Source of the DNA: Fundidesulfovibrio soli
GTDB lineage: Bacteria; Desulfobacterota; Desulfovibrionia; Desulfovibrionales; Desulfovibrionaceae
Reading direction: 5' to 3'
Assembly (NCBI RefSeq): GCF_022808695.1
Contig: NZ_JAKZKW010000001.1
Location: 682,001-746,000 of the forward strand
Length of the DNA: 64,000 nucleotides
The notes under the pieces: generated by a model
Told to the model about the DNA's origin: nothing
The model's database searches: none
Seen by the model: the letters and a program-made list of their open reading frames with translations, nothing else
Made by a program: the position numbers and the translations under genes
Part shown: piece by piece, positions 25,175-33,844 of the stretch
How the letters are laid out: each line of letters opens with the position of its first letter
How positions within the stretch are numbered: position 1 is the stretch's first letter

Positions 25175-26599
25175 ATGCTACAAGACTATCTCAAGGCAGG
25201 TTTCCCCGCGATTTCGATTCTCACCCATGAACCAGCACGAGCTGAAAAAGTCATTCCATTCGAAGGACATTGGAGGTTCTTTGCCTGGGACTGCATGAGG
25301 GGAATACGACAAGCGGGTTGCGCGAAGATCTTAGAGGGGGTCCGTGATCCGGTAGAAGCATTATCCTGGCTCAACAACAGTATGGATACTGTCCTGCTGG
25401 CACACAACCTTCACCTGTTCACCGACAGTCCCGAGATCATACAAGCGATTCAGAACGGTGCGGAATTGTGGAAGTCGAAAGGCAACTGCCTGGTTATGAT
25501 CTCGCCGGTCATCCAGATGCGCCCTGAACTCAAGGCCATCTTCACCGTGATCGACCTGCCGCTCCCTGACACAGAAAACCTCTATTCGCTCCAACAAGAG
25601 TTGGGCAACCCCCTGAACGTCAAACCCAACAAGAAAGCCGCGCGTCTCGCTCGCGGTCTCACCGAATTCGAAGCCGAATGCGCCTACGCGCTTAGCTTGG
25701 TCAAGCGCCACTACTTCTCCTCAAAAATCATCAGCGATCTTAAATCGCAACTCATCCGTAAATCCGGTCTTCTCGAAGTCTGGGAACCGGAACATCTGTC
25801 CAACGTTGGAGGTCTGAGTCAACTCAAGACCTATATCCGCTCAAGAGCAAAGGCGTTCACGCCTGGAAACGAACATCTCCCTAGGCCAAAAGGCCTGCTC
25901 CTCGTGGGCATACCTGGAACTGGTAAAAGTCTTTCATGTAAAGCTGCTGCCAGTATCTTAGGATGGCCACTCATCCGCCTTTCTCTAGGAGATATGAAAG
26001 CAGGGATCGTTGGCGAGACAGAGAAACGCATTCGCCAAGCCTTGCAGATCATATCCGCTTTTGGCGAGTCCGTCTTGTGGATAGACGAAATCGAAAAGGC
26101 ACTTGCCGGAGTAAAAAGCTCTGGTGAGACAGACGGAGGAACTACATCAAATGTCCTAGGTGCGTTGTTACATTGGTTTCAAGAGAACACCTCACCCGTG
26201 TTCGTCATGGCAACTGCTAACGACGTTCAAAAACTGCCCCCTGAAATACTCAGGGCAGGCCGGTTCGATTCAATATTTGCAGTCGATCTACCTTCCAACC
26301 GTGAACGTAGAGAGATCATGAAGATCATGAACGCCAGATACGGCACCAACTTCTCGTTGGAATTCACTGACCAACTCAACGGATTCAGCGGAGCCGAGAT
26401 TGAACAGGTTTTCCGCGAAAGCCTTTTCACCGATTTCGGAACTGCGCTTAATGCAGTGATACCCCTCTCCCGCACAATGCGCGAAGAGATCGACGCCCTA
26501 CGCAACTGGGCACGCACTCGTGCCCGTCCGGCCAACACTCCAGACGATGCTCCCGAGGAATCCCGAAAGATCCGCACATCAACCCCTGCTATCCAATAG
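25175..26599 (+). CDS. Ycf46-like AAA+ ATPase
   Basis: 474 residues from the ATG at 25175, preceded by CAGGAGGTTTTCC; a frame extension upstream is not needed. The N-terminal half is the poorly conserved domain of Ycf46-type proteins. The AAA+ module shows Walker A GIPGTGKSL (about 245), Walker B VLWIDEIEK (about 301), sensor MATAND and arginine fingers in RAGRFD. It ends with an AAA lid. Ycf46 proteins are of unknown cellular function but occur in cyanobacteria, phages and mobile elements. It heads a tightly spaced operon with DUF1257 (Ycf35) and DUF2997 genes, a conserved combination. Confidence 0.85.
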   Translation: MLQDYLKAGFPAISILTHEPARAEKVIPFEGHWRFFAWDCMRGIRQAGCAKILEGVRDPVEALSWLNNSMDTVLLAHNLHLFTDSPEIIQAIQNGAELWKSKGNCLVMISPVIQMRPELKAIFTVIDLPLPDTENLYSLQQELGNPLNVKPNKKAARLARGLTEFEAECAYALSLVKRHYFSSKIISDLKSQLIRKSGLLEVWEPEHLSNVGGLSQLKTYIRSRAKAFTPGNEHLPRPKGLLLVGIPGTGKSLSCKAAASILGWPLIRLSLGDMKAGIVGETEKRIRQALQIISAFGESVLWIDEIEKALAGVKSSGETDGGTTSNVLGALLHWFQENTSPVFVMATANDVQKLPPEILRAGRFDSIFAVDLPSNRERREIMKIMNARYGTNFSLEFTDQLNGFSGAEIEQVFRESLFTDFGTALNAVIPLSRTMREEIDALRNWARTRARPANTPDDAPEESRKIRTSTPAIQ

Positions 26600-26607
26600 G
26601 AGGTCTC

Positions 26608-27030
26608 ATGTCGCATGTTTCCAAGATTGAGATCACGATCAATGACATAGTCTGCCTCAAGCAGGCATGTCAGCGACTCGGTTTCGAATTCCGCGAGAAT
26701 CAACGCTCGTACATCTGGTATGGGCGCTTGGTCTCTCCAGACAGATACCCGCTCCCTGAAGGCATCACCCAGCAAGACCTGGGGAAGTGCCATCATGCGA
26801 TCCACATTCCCAATGCATCCTACGAAATCGGCGTGGTCCAGCAAGGTACAAAGTTCCTGCTGCTCGCCGACTTCTGGGATACCAGTCTCAAGAACGCCAT
26901 CGGCGACGGTGGTGGAAAACTCAAGCAAGCCTACGGTGCTGAACGCACCATACAAGAGGCTCGAAGACGCAATTACCGCGTTATCGAAAAGAAGACAGCC
27001 TCTGGAATCCGCTTGATCCTCACCGCCTAA
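26608..27030 (+). CDS. DUF1257 (Ycf35-family) protein
   Basis: 140 residues, start preceded by AGGAGGTCTC, nine bases after the AAA ATPase stop. The opening MSHVSKIEITINDIVCLKQACQRLGFE and the later YEIGVVQQGTKFLLLADFWD are the hallmarks of DUF1257/Ycf35, here read in consecutive parts. A C-terminal amphipathic segment follows. The family's biochemical role is unknown. It is repeatedly found next to Ycf46-like ATPases and DUF2997 proteins, so the three probably work together. Confidence 0.82.
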   Translation: MSHVSKIEITINDIVCLKQACQRLGFEFRENQRSYIWYGRLVSPDRYPLPEGITQQDLGKCHHAIHIPNASYEIGVVQQGTKFLLLADFWDTSLKNAIGDGGGKLKQAYGAERTIQEARRRNYRVIEKKTASGIRLILTA

Positions 27031-27124
27031 ATACCAGTTCCGACATCGCTTCTAACTCTTCGGCCCCACGTCCTTTTACCCGTCCACCCGTGATCTCACG
27101 TATGGAGAAGAAGGTGTTTTGCCT

Positions 27125-27325
27125 ATGCAGAAACAAATTGTTGTGGACATTGATGATTCTGGGGAAGTCCAGATTCAAACCAAAGGTTTCAAAGGTCCAG
27201 TGTGTCTTGAAGAAAGTAAATTTCTGAAAGACCTGCTTGGCCGAGAACTATCTCAGCATCTTACCGCGACGTTCTATCAGAAAGACAAGATCGAGATGAA
27301 AAAGCACATCAACCTATGCGGCTGA
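27125..27325 (+). CDS. DUF2997-type small protein
   Basis: 66 residues from the ATG at 27125; a TTG two codons upstream is less likely. The sequence QIVVDIDDSGEVQIQTKGF followed by KGPVCLEESKFLKDLLG is the DUF2997 pattern: two strands with an acidic turn, a conserved Cys-Leu and a helix. The fold is probably a small beta-beta-alpha domain. Function unknown; third member of the Ycf46/DUF1257/DUF2997 trio. Confidence 0.75.
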   Translation: MQKQIVVDIDDSGEVQIQTKGFKGPVCLEESKFLKDLLGRELSQHLTATFYQKDKIEMKKHINLCG

Positions 27326-27350
27326 CAAAAGCCCGAAGGAGCATTTCATC

Positions 27351-28259
27351 ATGAGCAACGACACGTTCAAAAGAGCCTGTCTGGTCCAGTTGGCTACCAG
27401 CTGCTGGATCGGTGCGAAGAACATCAACCAGAGCCTTTTGGGCGACCTGGGCAGTTCTCCTGATTGGTTGAAAGGCAAGAAATTGCTCGTCAACCCAGAA
27501 CTTCTCGGTCCTATCAAAACGACCATTCAGCAATCACGGAAACTTCTGTCCCGCTATGCGCTGCCATTCCCTTTGGCAGGTCTGCATCTCGTGCCCAAGG
27601 ACTCTATCGACGAAATCGACAACAGGATGGAACAGTTCAAAAATGAATTCTGGTCCAAGGTTGATACATTCGCGACATTTTACGATGAAGCATGTTCTGA
27701 GGCCAAGTCTGCTCTTGGAGAACTATTCTCTGAGACAGATTACCCACAGGACATCAAATCGAAGTTCCGCTTTGCATGGTCTTTTATCGTGCTTGATGTT
27801 CCGTCCAAGGCTTCGTTCCTCTCTCCAGAAATTTATCAGAAGGAGAAACAGAAGTTCCAGGACTTAATGACCGAGACACGTGAATTGGCTGTTGCTGCAT
27901 TGCGTGAAGAATTCGGGGAGATCATCACCCATCTTTCCGAAAAGATCACCGGCGGCGACAAGCCCAAGATCATCCGATCCAACATGTCCAACCGCATCAA
28001 CGAATTTCTGGACGGCTTTGCTGACAGAAATCTCTTCCAGGACGAAACCCTGGCAAAACTGGTCGATGAGGCCCGAGGTCTGGTCAAGACTCTGAACGGA
28101 AATCCCTACGGTGTTCAATACAACGAGGTTCTCCGTCAGAAGGTCACTCACGACTTCAGCGCGCTCAAAACCGCCATTGATGCTGCCATTGAGGAAATGC
28201 CCCGGCGACGCATCCTGTTGGATTCCGTCGATAGGGGGTCACTTCCAAACGCAGCGTGA
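27351..28259 (+). CDS. DUF3150-like protein
   Basis: 302 residues, GAAGGAGC before the start, 25 bases after the DUF2997 gene. Predominantly helical and charged, with WIGAKNINQSLLGD near the start, RYALPFPLAGLHLVPKD, then long helices, matching the phage and mobile-element DUF3150 family in length and pattern. No enzyme motif is visible. Its fixed place beside an AAA+ ATPase suggests a substrate-adaptor or structural partner for the motor. This is inference. Confidence 0.68.
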   Translation: MSNDTFKRACLVQLATSCWIGAKNINQSLLGDLGSSPDWLKGKKLLVNPELLGPIKTTIQQSRKLLSRYALPFPLAGLHLVPKDSIDEIDNRMEQFKNEFWSKVDTFATFYDEACSEAKSALGELFSETDYPQDIKSKFRFAWSFIVLDVPSKASFLSPEIYQKEKQKFQDLMTETRELAVAALREEFGEIITHLSEKITGGDKPKIIRSNMSNRINEFLDGFADRNLFQDETLAKLVDEARGLVKTLNGNPYGVQYNEVLRQKVTHDFSALKTAIDAAIEEMPRRRILLDSVDRGSLPNAA

Positions 28260-28298
28260 AGACTGACCATTTCTGTCAGACATCGCATCCTAAAAACA

Positions 28299-28335
28299 GG
28301 GAGGTGGCCAAACCGGCTGCCTCCCGTTCCATTTT
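28299..28335 (+). terminator. Possible hairpin/attenuator inside the operon
   Basis: GGGAGG (28299-28304) pairs with CCTCCC (28320-28325), followed by GTTCCATTTT. It lies between DUF3150 and the nuclease gene. The stem is short and the T-run weak, so partial read-through is expected. Confidence 0.35.
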
Positions 28336-28364
28336 CTGGAACAACAGAAAGCGAGGATATACCC

Positions 28365-29246
28365 ATGCCACTTACTCTCTCGAAGACGAAGCTCATGGCT
28401 TACATCTCCTGCCCGGAGAAATTCCGACTGAGATATGGCCTGCGGCTGAAACCGCTACGGGATGATCCCGCCCTCATTGAAGGCCGCGCCATTCATCACC
28501 TGGTCGAGTCGGGTCTCATGTACCGTGACGCCATCGAGGACGTGCTCCCGGTCGCAAATATGCGGTTCTGGGAATCCACGCCTTTCGAGACCTGCGGCTA
28601 CGATACCATCGAAGACTACCAACATGCTCAGACACGGTGCCTATCGGACTCCATAAAATTTCTCGAGCTGATCGGCCCCATGCCTATCTTGGCCGTCGAG
28701 AAAGATATCCAAGTGCCCCTGACCCATCCGTTCACCGGCGAGGTCTGGGACAGCATCACCATACGCGGTCTTATTGATTTGGTTTCAGAAACCGAATCCG
28801 GCCCTGCTGTCATCGACATCAAGACCGTGGGGCGCACACCATCCATGAAAATGGCTGCCATTTCGTCAGAATTGGCCCTGTATGCATACCTGCTGGCGTA
28901 TCCTGACTACTGGGATGCCAGGCCTGTCGAGGTCGCATTCCTGAACCTTATCCGTACCAAGGAACCCAAGATTACCTATGACAAGGCAGTTCTTGGTCTG
29001 GACGAATTTGAAAACATTGTCACAACATGTCGTCAGGTGGCAGCATCAATCAAGCTCGGTCATTTCTGGAAGAATCCCGGAATGCAATGCGGTTGGTGCT
29101 CCTACAAATCCCTCTGTCATGGTGACAAGCAGACCGCTGTCAATATGCTTGGCGAATACGCCTGGGAATTCTACCAGATGACCAAGGACGTAGTTGCCTA
29201 TCAGCAGTTGTCACCAACTTTGAACCCGCACGATCAGGCGGCATAG
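28365..29246 (+). CDS. Cas4/RecB-like PD-(D/E)XK nuclease with probable Fe-S cluster
   Basis: 293 residues, start preceded by GCGAGGA. The nuclease core reads GRAIHHLVESG (motif I His), LIDLVSETESGPAVIDIKTVG (motifs II-III, Asp and DxK) and SELALYAYLL (motif IV region). One cysteine near the N-terminus (ISCPEKFRLRYG) and three at the C-terminus (CGWCSYKSLC) reproduce the four-cysteine iron-sulfur arrangement of Cas4, AddB and related exonucleases. There is no CRISPR array or other cas gene here. With the following Sak4-like gene it forms a phage-type recombination module, the exonuclease preparing single-stranded ends. Confidence 0.85.
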   Translation: MPLTLSKTKLMAYISCPEKFRLRYGLRLKPLRDDPALIEGRAIHHLVESGLMYRDAIEDVLPVANMRFWESTPFETCGYDTIEDYQHAQTRCLSDSIKFLELIGPMPILAVEKDIQVPLTHPFTGEVWDSITIRGLIDLVSETESGPAVIDIKTVGRTPSMKMAAISSELALYAYLLAYPDYWDARPVEVAFLNLIRTKEPKITYDKAVLGLDEFENIVTTCRQVAASIKLGHFWKNPGMQCGWCSYKSLCHGDKQTAVNMLGEYAWEFYQMTKDVVAYQQLSPTLNPHDQAA

Positions 29247-29258
29247 GAGGTTATTGCC

Positions 29259-30182
29259 ATGTTCAAGAAAGCTACACGCGAAAGTGCAAAGCTCCGCCTT
29301 GCCCTTACTGGTCCTGCTGGTAGTGGCAAAACCTACTCGTCCCTCCAGATTGCCAAAGGCCTCGGTGGCCGCATCGCGATGATAGATACAGAGCGTGGCT
29401 CCGGTGCTCTCTACGCCAACATCGTTGACTATGACGTGCTCAGGATTGATCCACCTTTTGAGCCCAAGAAGTTCCTTGAAGGCATTAAAGCGGCAGAAGA
29501 TGCTGGGTACGACGTGCTCATCATCGATTCACTCTCACATGCATGGGCTGGAGACGGTGGAATTCTTACGATCCATGACCGTACCGCCAAGGCCGTACGG
29601 AATTCGTTCGATGCATGGCGTGAGGTTACCCCGGTCCACAACCAACTGGTAGACGCGATCCTGGCCAGCACCTGTCATGTCATCGTGACCATGCGCACCA
29701 AGACCGGTTATGAGGTCACTACCGAAAGCGGAAAGACCAAGGTCTCAAAAGTGGGCCTCGCCCCCATTCAGCGAGATGGCCTGGAGTATGAATTCACTGT
29801 GGTCATGGATCTCTCGATTGAGGGTCATGTCGCAACAGCATCGAAAGACCGAACCGGCCTGTTCGATAGCTCACGCTTGACGCCGACTCCCGAGACAGGC
29901 AAAAAAGTATTGGAATGGCTAGAAGGTTCGGGAATTTCGACTGAAACGGTTGAGAAGCCTGGATTGAAAACCTTGATGGAGACCTTCGGCCACCTCGGCA
30001 TCGACGATCTCCAAGACGAATATACCGCTTACATTTGTGAGCGGTACGGGGTTTCAGGGATGGACGAAATCAATGCCAGCCAGACCACTGAGCAGATCAC
30101 TATGCTCAAGCAGTGTCTGGCGCGTGAGGAGAAGATGTCCCAGTTTGCCGACATCCTTCGGGATAGAAAGCTGGCGGCTTAA
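29259..30182 (+). CDS. Sak4-like RecA-fold ATPase (AAA_24, phage recombinase type)
   Basis: 307 residues, GGAGG before the start, 12 bases after the nuclease stop. Walker A GPAGSGKTY lies at about residue 20, with RIAMIDTERGSG, Walker B DVLIIDSLSHAW and the MRTKTGYE/GLEYEFTVVMDLS region typical of Sak4/AAA_24 proteins. These are single-domain RecA-like proteins that support annealing or strand-exchange recombination in phages. The C-terminal 60 residues are helical. The terminator at 30204-30229 follows. In this island the pair may repair or recombine the excised element, or take part in defence. Confidence 0.83.
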   Translation: MFKKATRESAKLRLALTGPAGSGKTYSSLQIAKGLGGRIAMIDTERGSGALYANIVDYDVLRIDPPFEPKKFLEGIKAAEDAGYDVLIIDSLSHAWAGDGGILTIHDRTAKAVRNSFDAWREVTPVHNQLVDAILASTCHVIVTMRTKTGYEVTTESGKTKVSKVGLAPIQRDGLEYEFTVVMDLSIEGHVATASKDRTGLFDSSRLTPTPETGKKVLEWLEGSGISTETVEKPGLKTLMETFGHLGIDDLQDEYTAYICERYGVSGMDEINASQTTEQITMLKQCLAREEKMSQFADILRDRKLAA

Positions 30183-30203
30183 TTTGATATAAACACTATT
30201 ATC

Positions 30204-30229
30204 GGGCCGAGAGATCGGCCCTTTTATTT
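30204..30229 (+). terminator. Intrinsic terminator ending the AAA/recombination operon
   Basis: GGGCCGA (30204-30210), loop GAGA, TCGGCCC (30215-30221), then TTTTATTT. It separates the six-gene operon from the nuclease-MBL pair. Confidence 0.85.
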
Positions 30230-30241
30230 GTGGGGAGAGTT

Positions 30242-31216
30242 ATGACTATCCAAGATTTTGTGTCTAATTACAATGGAAATGGGCGCGGCGTTTCAGGCAC
30301 CTACCCTGCAAACTATAGCTACGATGCCAATATTGTCGGCGTTGATAAGTTAGAGGCAATTTGCAACGTAGATAGCAAGCCGAATGTCACTGGATTTCGA
30401 ACGCTCGACCCTTGGTTTATGTATTTCGTTAGTGCCCTAGAGTGTGAAACAAATAAGAACGTCGGCAAAATTTGCGTCAAGTTCAACTATGAAGAAGACA
30501 ACGTATGCAATATGAGGTCTCTAGGTAGAAGGCTTTTTTACTTGGCTGAGAACAATGGGTGGGAACTTGATTTTATGTCTGCATATGGCAATAAAATTGA
30601 ATTGAGCAATGGGCTTGAAAGAGAAAGTAACGAAATTATTAGAGTAGACTACAATGATCCAGGCGACAACAAGGAGAACGGTCGCACAGAAAAAGATTTT
30701 CAAACATTTCTTTTTGCTAGCTCACTAGCTGCGCAAAGGGAAGGACACAATACAAATGAGCGCCTCGCTATTTTTGGACCAGATTTTTTCAACTTGAAGA
30801 AAAAAAAATATCCAATTGCACGAGAATTTTCCACTGGAGCTTTTGCTGGCGAGAAAGCTCAGGCCAACAGGATTTTGCCGACATATTTTATAGATTTTGT
30901 CACCATAAACAAGTACGGGCAGTTATCAATAATAGAATTCAAGCTTAACGACAAAAAAATGGAATGTATGGCTCAAATTCTTGATTATGCGCTGTTTGTG
31001 CTAATTCACAAAAAAAGTTTTATCGACAATCTCAGGGGGCCCTTCAAGTCCAATGTAAAAGAGGATGGCGATTTTGTTTGCTACATTGCAAGCAACGCAT
31101 TTCACAAGCGGTTTTCAGAGATAGAAAAGTACTATGCTCCAAATAAAGAAAATAAGTTTGGGTTTCATTTCAAAAAAATACTTCTCGGCTATACCTCTGC
31201 TTTTGAAGAAAAATGA
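30242..31216 (+). CDS. Unknown protein with PD-(D/E)XK nuclease-like motif
   Basis: 324 residues from the ATG at 30242 (GGGGAGAG upstream). The first 200 residues are unassigned. Around residue 217, FIDFVTINKYGQLSIIEFKL is followed by a helix with QILDYA, which matches the restriction-endonuclease core: Asp, then ExK on the next strand, then a conserved Gln helix. Composition is more AT-rich than the preceding operon. It lies nine bases before an MBL-fold gene, so the two are probably one transcript. A DNA- or RNA-cleaving role is likely but not shown; the family is not recognised. Confidence 0.66.
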   Translation: MTIQDFVSNYNGNGRGVSGTYPANYSYDANIVGVDKLEAICNVDSKPNVTGFRTLDPWFMYFVSALECETNKNVGKICVKFNYEEDNVCNMRSLGRRLFYLAENNGWELDFMSAYGNKIELSNGLERESNEIIRVDYNDPGDNKENGRTEKDFQTFLFASSLAAQREGHNTNERLAIFGPDFFNLKKKKYPIAREFSTGAFAGEKAQANRILPTYFIDFVTINKYGQLSIIEFKLNDKKMECMAQILDYALFVLIHKKSFIDNLRGPFKSNVKEDGDFVCYIASNAFHKRFSEIEKYYAPNKENKFGFHFKKILLGYTSAFEEK

Positions 31217-31225
31217 GGTGAAAAA

Positions 31226-32473
31226 TTGACACGTCAAGTCGGCCTCACTGTCCACCGTTCAGCATCCGCAATTGGTGGCAATTGCATAGAGATTTCAACA
31301 TCACAAGGGGATCGACTCATCCTGGATGTTGGCAAACCTCTTGATGTCCCTGAAGATTCGGAGGTGAAACTTCCAGACACTCTCGGCCTCTACAGGCCTA
31401 TTAGTGGTGTGCTCCTCTCACACGCCCATCAAGACCACTACGGCCTTCTCCAAGCGTTGCCCAAAAACTTGCCCGTTTTTTGTGGAGAAGCAACCGCCAA
31501 GCTCATCAAATTGTCCTCCGAGATAATGCACGAGCCGATTGATCGTTCTTTCTCGACCTGGAAAAGTGACCAACCATTTGTGGTTGGGCCTTTCAAGGTC
31601 ACACCTCTTCTGACGGATCACTCGGCCTTTGACGCATACATGCTTCTGGTTGAGGTTGCCGGAAAACGAATTCTCTACTCCGGAGATTTCAGGAATCACG
31701 GACGAAAAGCTACCCTTGTCGAACGGTTGATGCGCAATCCTCCTACAGACATCGACGTGCTGGTCATGGAGGGGACAAATCTCGGAAGCGATAAACCGTG
31801 CAAAAGTGAGTCTGACCTTGAGGAAGATTTTGTCGGCCTCTTCAACCGTACACCAGGCCGTGTATTCGTTGCTTGGTCAGGTCAGAACGCGGACCGCACA
31901 GTCACGCTTTATCGAGCCTGCAAGAAAACAGGGCGGACACTTGTTGTCGACACCTACACTGCCGAGGTGCTTGAGCTGTTAGGGGAGCATGCGAAAATCC
32001 CGAGACCTGGGTGGCCAAACCTGAAGGTGGTTGTCACGAAAAATCTGTCCCGCTTCTATCGAAGAAGAGGGCGTGAAGAAGTGACTGAGCGAATGGTCAA
32101 GTATGGGATATCTGCCAATAAACTAGCCATGACGCCCGACAAATGGGTTGTGATGACTAGATCGTCGCTAATCGAAGACTACGCAGCTGCTGGTGTCACC
32201 CCAGATCCAAATGAAGTGTGGAGCTGGTCCATGTGGAGCGGTTATCTCGATAAAGGTCACGGGCAAAAAATAAAGGATTGGTTCGAAAAATCTAAAACTC
32301 CATCAACACACATACATACGAGTGGCCATGCTTCATCTGCGAATCTAGGCGAGTTTGCTAGGTATATAAACGCGAAGAAATTGATACCTGTACATGGAGC
32401 TGCCTGGAGATATGATATGGATGACTTTCCTTCGATTACTAAAATTCGTGATGGAGAACAACTCATAATTTGA
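31226..32473 (+). CDS. Metallo-beta-lactamase-fold hydrolase, RNase J-like
   Basis: 415 residues with a TTG start preceded by GAGGTG. The metal-binding motif SHAHQDH is at about residues 65-71. The further ligand motifs are LTDHSAFD, YSGDFRNHG (about 152) and the C-terminal TSGHASSANLG plus LIPVHG (about 366-395). The last two are shared with RNase J and beta-CASP nucleases, where they bind RNA ends. No full beta-CASP insert is obvious. All catalytic ligands appear intact, so a metal-dependent nuclease or phosphodiesterase is expected. Its partner is the nuclease-like gene directly upstream. An IS256-family element lies four bases after the stop. Confidence 0.8.
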   Translation: MTRQVGLTVHRSASAIGGNCIEISTSQGDRLILDVGKPLDVPEDSEVKLPDTLGLYRPISGVLLSHAHQDHYGLLQALPKNLPVFCGEATAKLIKLSSEIMHEPIDRSFSTWKSDQPFVVGPFKVTPLLTDHSAFDAYMLLVEVAGKRILYSGDFRNHGRKATLVERLMRNPPTDIDVLVMEGTNLGSDKPCKSESDLEEDFVGLFNRTPGRVFVAWSGQNADRTVTLYRACKKTGRTLVVDTYTAEVLELLGEHAKIPRPGWPNLKVVVTKNLSRFYRRRGREEVTERMVKYGISANKLAMTPDKWVVMTRSSLIEDYAAAGVTPDPNEVWSWSMWSGYLDKGHGQKIKDWFEKSKTPSTHIHTSGHASSANLGEFARYINAKKLIPVHGAAWRYDMDDFPSITKIRDGEQLII

Positions 32474-32484
32474 GGCCAGGCCCC

Positions 32485-33805
32485 GGGGCCTGTAACGTTT
32501 TCTGTGTGAACCTCCGATAAGGGGCGAAAGTCCCAGGAGGTTTTCGTGCTGATCAACCGAGACGAACTGGCTCGACGGGTGCTCGAGGGAGAGATCACCT
32601 GTCTGGACGACCTGAACGTTGTCCTGCGTTCGATGATCAAGGATGTGGTCGAAACCGCCATGGGAGCCGAGATGACCGGCTTCCTGGGTTACGACAGGTA
32701 CCAGAAGTCCGACACTTCCACGGACAATTACCGAAATGGTTTCAGCCAGAAAGAGCTAGCCTCCAAGCTCGGCCCCATCGAGATTGATGTCCCCAGGGAT
32801 CGAAAAGCCGAGTTCGCGCCCGTCATTGTGAAGAAGCGGCAGAAGGACATTGGCGGTTTCGAGGACAACATCCTGTCGATGTACGCCAAAGGGATGAGCA
32901 CCAGGGACATCCAGCATCATATCAAGGAAATCTACAACCACGAGATCTCGCCGGAGACGGTAAGCCGGATTACCGACTCGATTTTGGATAAGGCCAAGGA
33001 ATGGCAGCATCGGCCCCTCCAGTCTGTCTACGCGATTGTCTTCATGGACGCCCTCTTTCTCAAACTACGGGTGGACGGTCGGGTCAAGAACGTGGCCGCT
33101 TACCTGATGGTCGGGATTGACCTCGCTGGCAACAAGGAGTGCCTGGGAATCTGGCTCGGCCAAACCGAGTCGGCAAAGTATTGGTTGGGAGTGCTGAACG
33201 AGTTCAAGAATCGAGGCGTGAGCGACGTGCTGATTTTCGCCGTGGATGGCCTAGCCGGTTTTCCCGAGGCCATAGGCGCCGTCTATCCGCATGCCGAGAT
33301 CCAGCGCTGCCTCGTTCACCAGGTCAGGAATTCGCTCTTTCACGTGGCCTGGAAGGACAGAAAGGTCGTAGCCACCAGCCTACGGGCGGTTTACACGGCT
33401 CCCACGGAGGAAGCTGGCCTCATGGCCCTGGCCGAGTTCGAGCAGGCATGGGGCAGGAAATACCCGCACGTGGTCATGTCGTGGAAAAGGAACTGGACAG
33501 AACTGGCGACCTTCTTCAAATATCCCGAAGAGGTCAGACGGCTCATCTACACGACGAATCCCATCGAGAGCTTGAACAGCCGGGTCAGGAAGACCGTGAA
33601 AGGGAAAAGTGTATTTCCCACGGAGACAGCGCTCTTCAAGGCTCTTTACCTGGCAGTAGGAGAGGCCACGAAGCGGTGGAGAGTGAGAACCTGGAACTGG
33701 CCGGAGATCATGGCCCAGCTGTCCATCTTCTTCCAGGACAGGCTGCAGGCTTACCTCTGCTAAACCATCAACCAAGGTGGTTTACACAGAAAATGGGACA
33801 CTCCC
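32485..33805 (+). mobile_element. IS256-family insertion sequence, intact
   Basis: Terminal inverted repeats begin GGGCCTGTAACGTTTTCTG on the left and, on the opposite strand, GGGAGTGTCCCATTTTCTG on the right, about 30 bp long and imperfect. The flanks show an 8-bp target duplication, CAGGCCCC, at 32477-32484 and 33806-33813, which fits this family. The single transposase gene is full length, so the element may still be active. Confidence 0.88.
32546..33763 (+). CDS. IS256/Mutator-family transposase
   Basis: 405 residues, the usual length; GTG start at 32546 with AGGAGG upstream. The N-terminal region reads YRNGFSQKELASKLGPIEIDVPRDR. The DDE catalytic parts are VFMDALFLKLRVDG (first Asp), LIFAVDGLAGFPEAI (second Asp) and the C-terminal YTTNPIESLNSRVRK containing the family motif, with the Glu in between. 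No frameshift or truncation. Its GC content is higher than that of the surrounding unknown genes. Confidence 0.92.
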   Translation: MLINRDELARRVLEGEITCLDDLNVVLRSMIKDVVETAMGAEMTGFLGYDRYQKSDTSTDNYRNGFSQKELASKLGPIEIDVPRDRKAEFAPVIVKKRQKDIGGFEDNILSMYAKGMSTRDIQHHIKEIYNHEISPETVSRITDSILDKAKEWQHRPLQSVYAIVFMDALFLKLRVDGRVKNVAAYLMVGIDLAGNKECLGIWLGQTESAKYWLGVLNEFKNRGVSDVLIFAVDGLAGFPEAIGAVYPHAEIQRCLVHQVRNSLFHVAWKDRKVVATSLRAVYTAPTEEAGLMALAEFEQAWGRKYPHVVMSWKRNWTELATFFKYPEEVRRLIYTTNPIESLNSRVRKTVKGKSVFPTETALFKALYLAVGEATKRWRVRTWNWPEIMAQLSIFFQDRLQAYLC

Positions 33806-33844
33806 CAGGCCCCATGCGACTTGGTGCGGCCCAAGCCTATCTCC

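Noticed and set aside
28365-29246. cas4 of a CRISPR system
   Set aside because: Fe-S nuclease motifs are shared with Cas4, but there is no repeat-spacer array and no other cas gene in the window.
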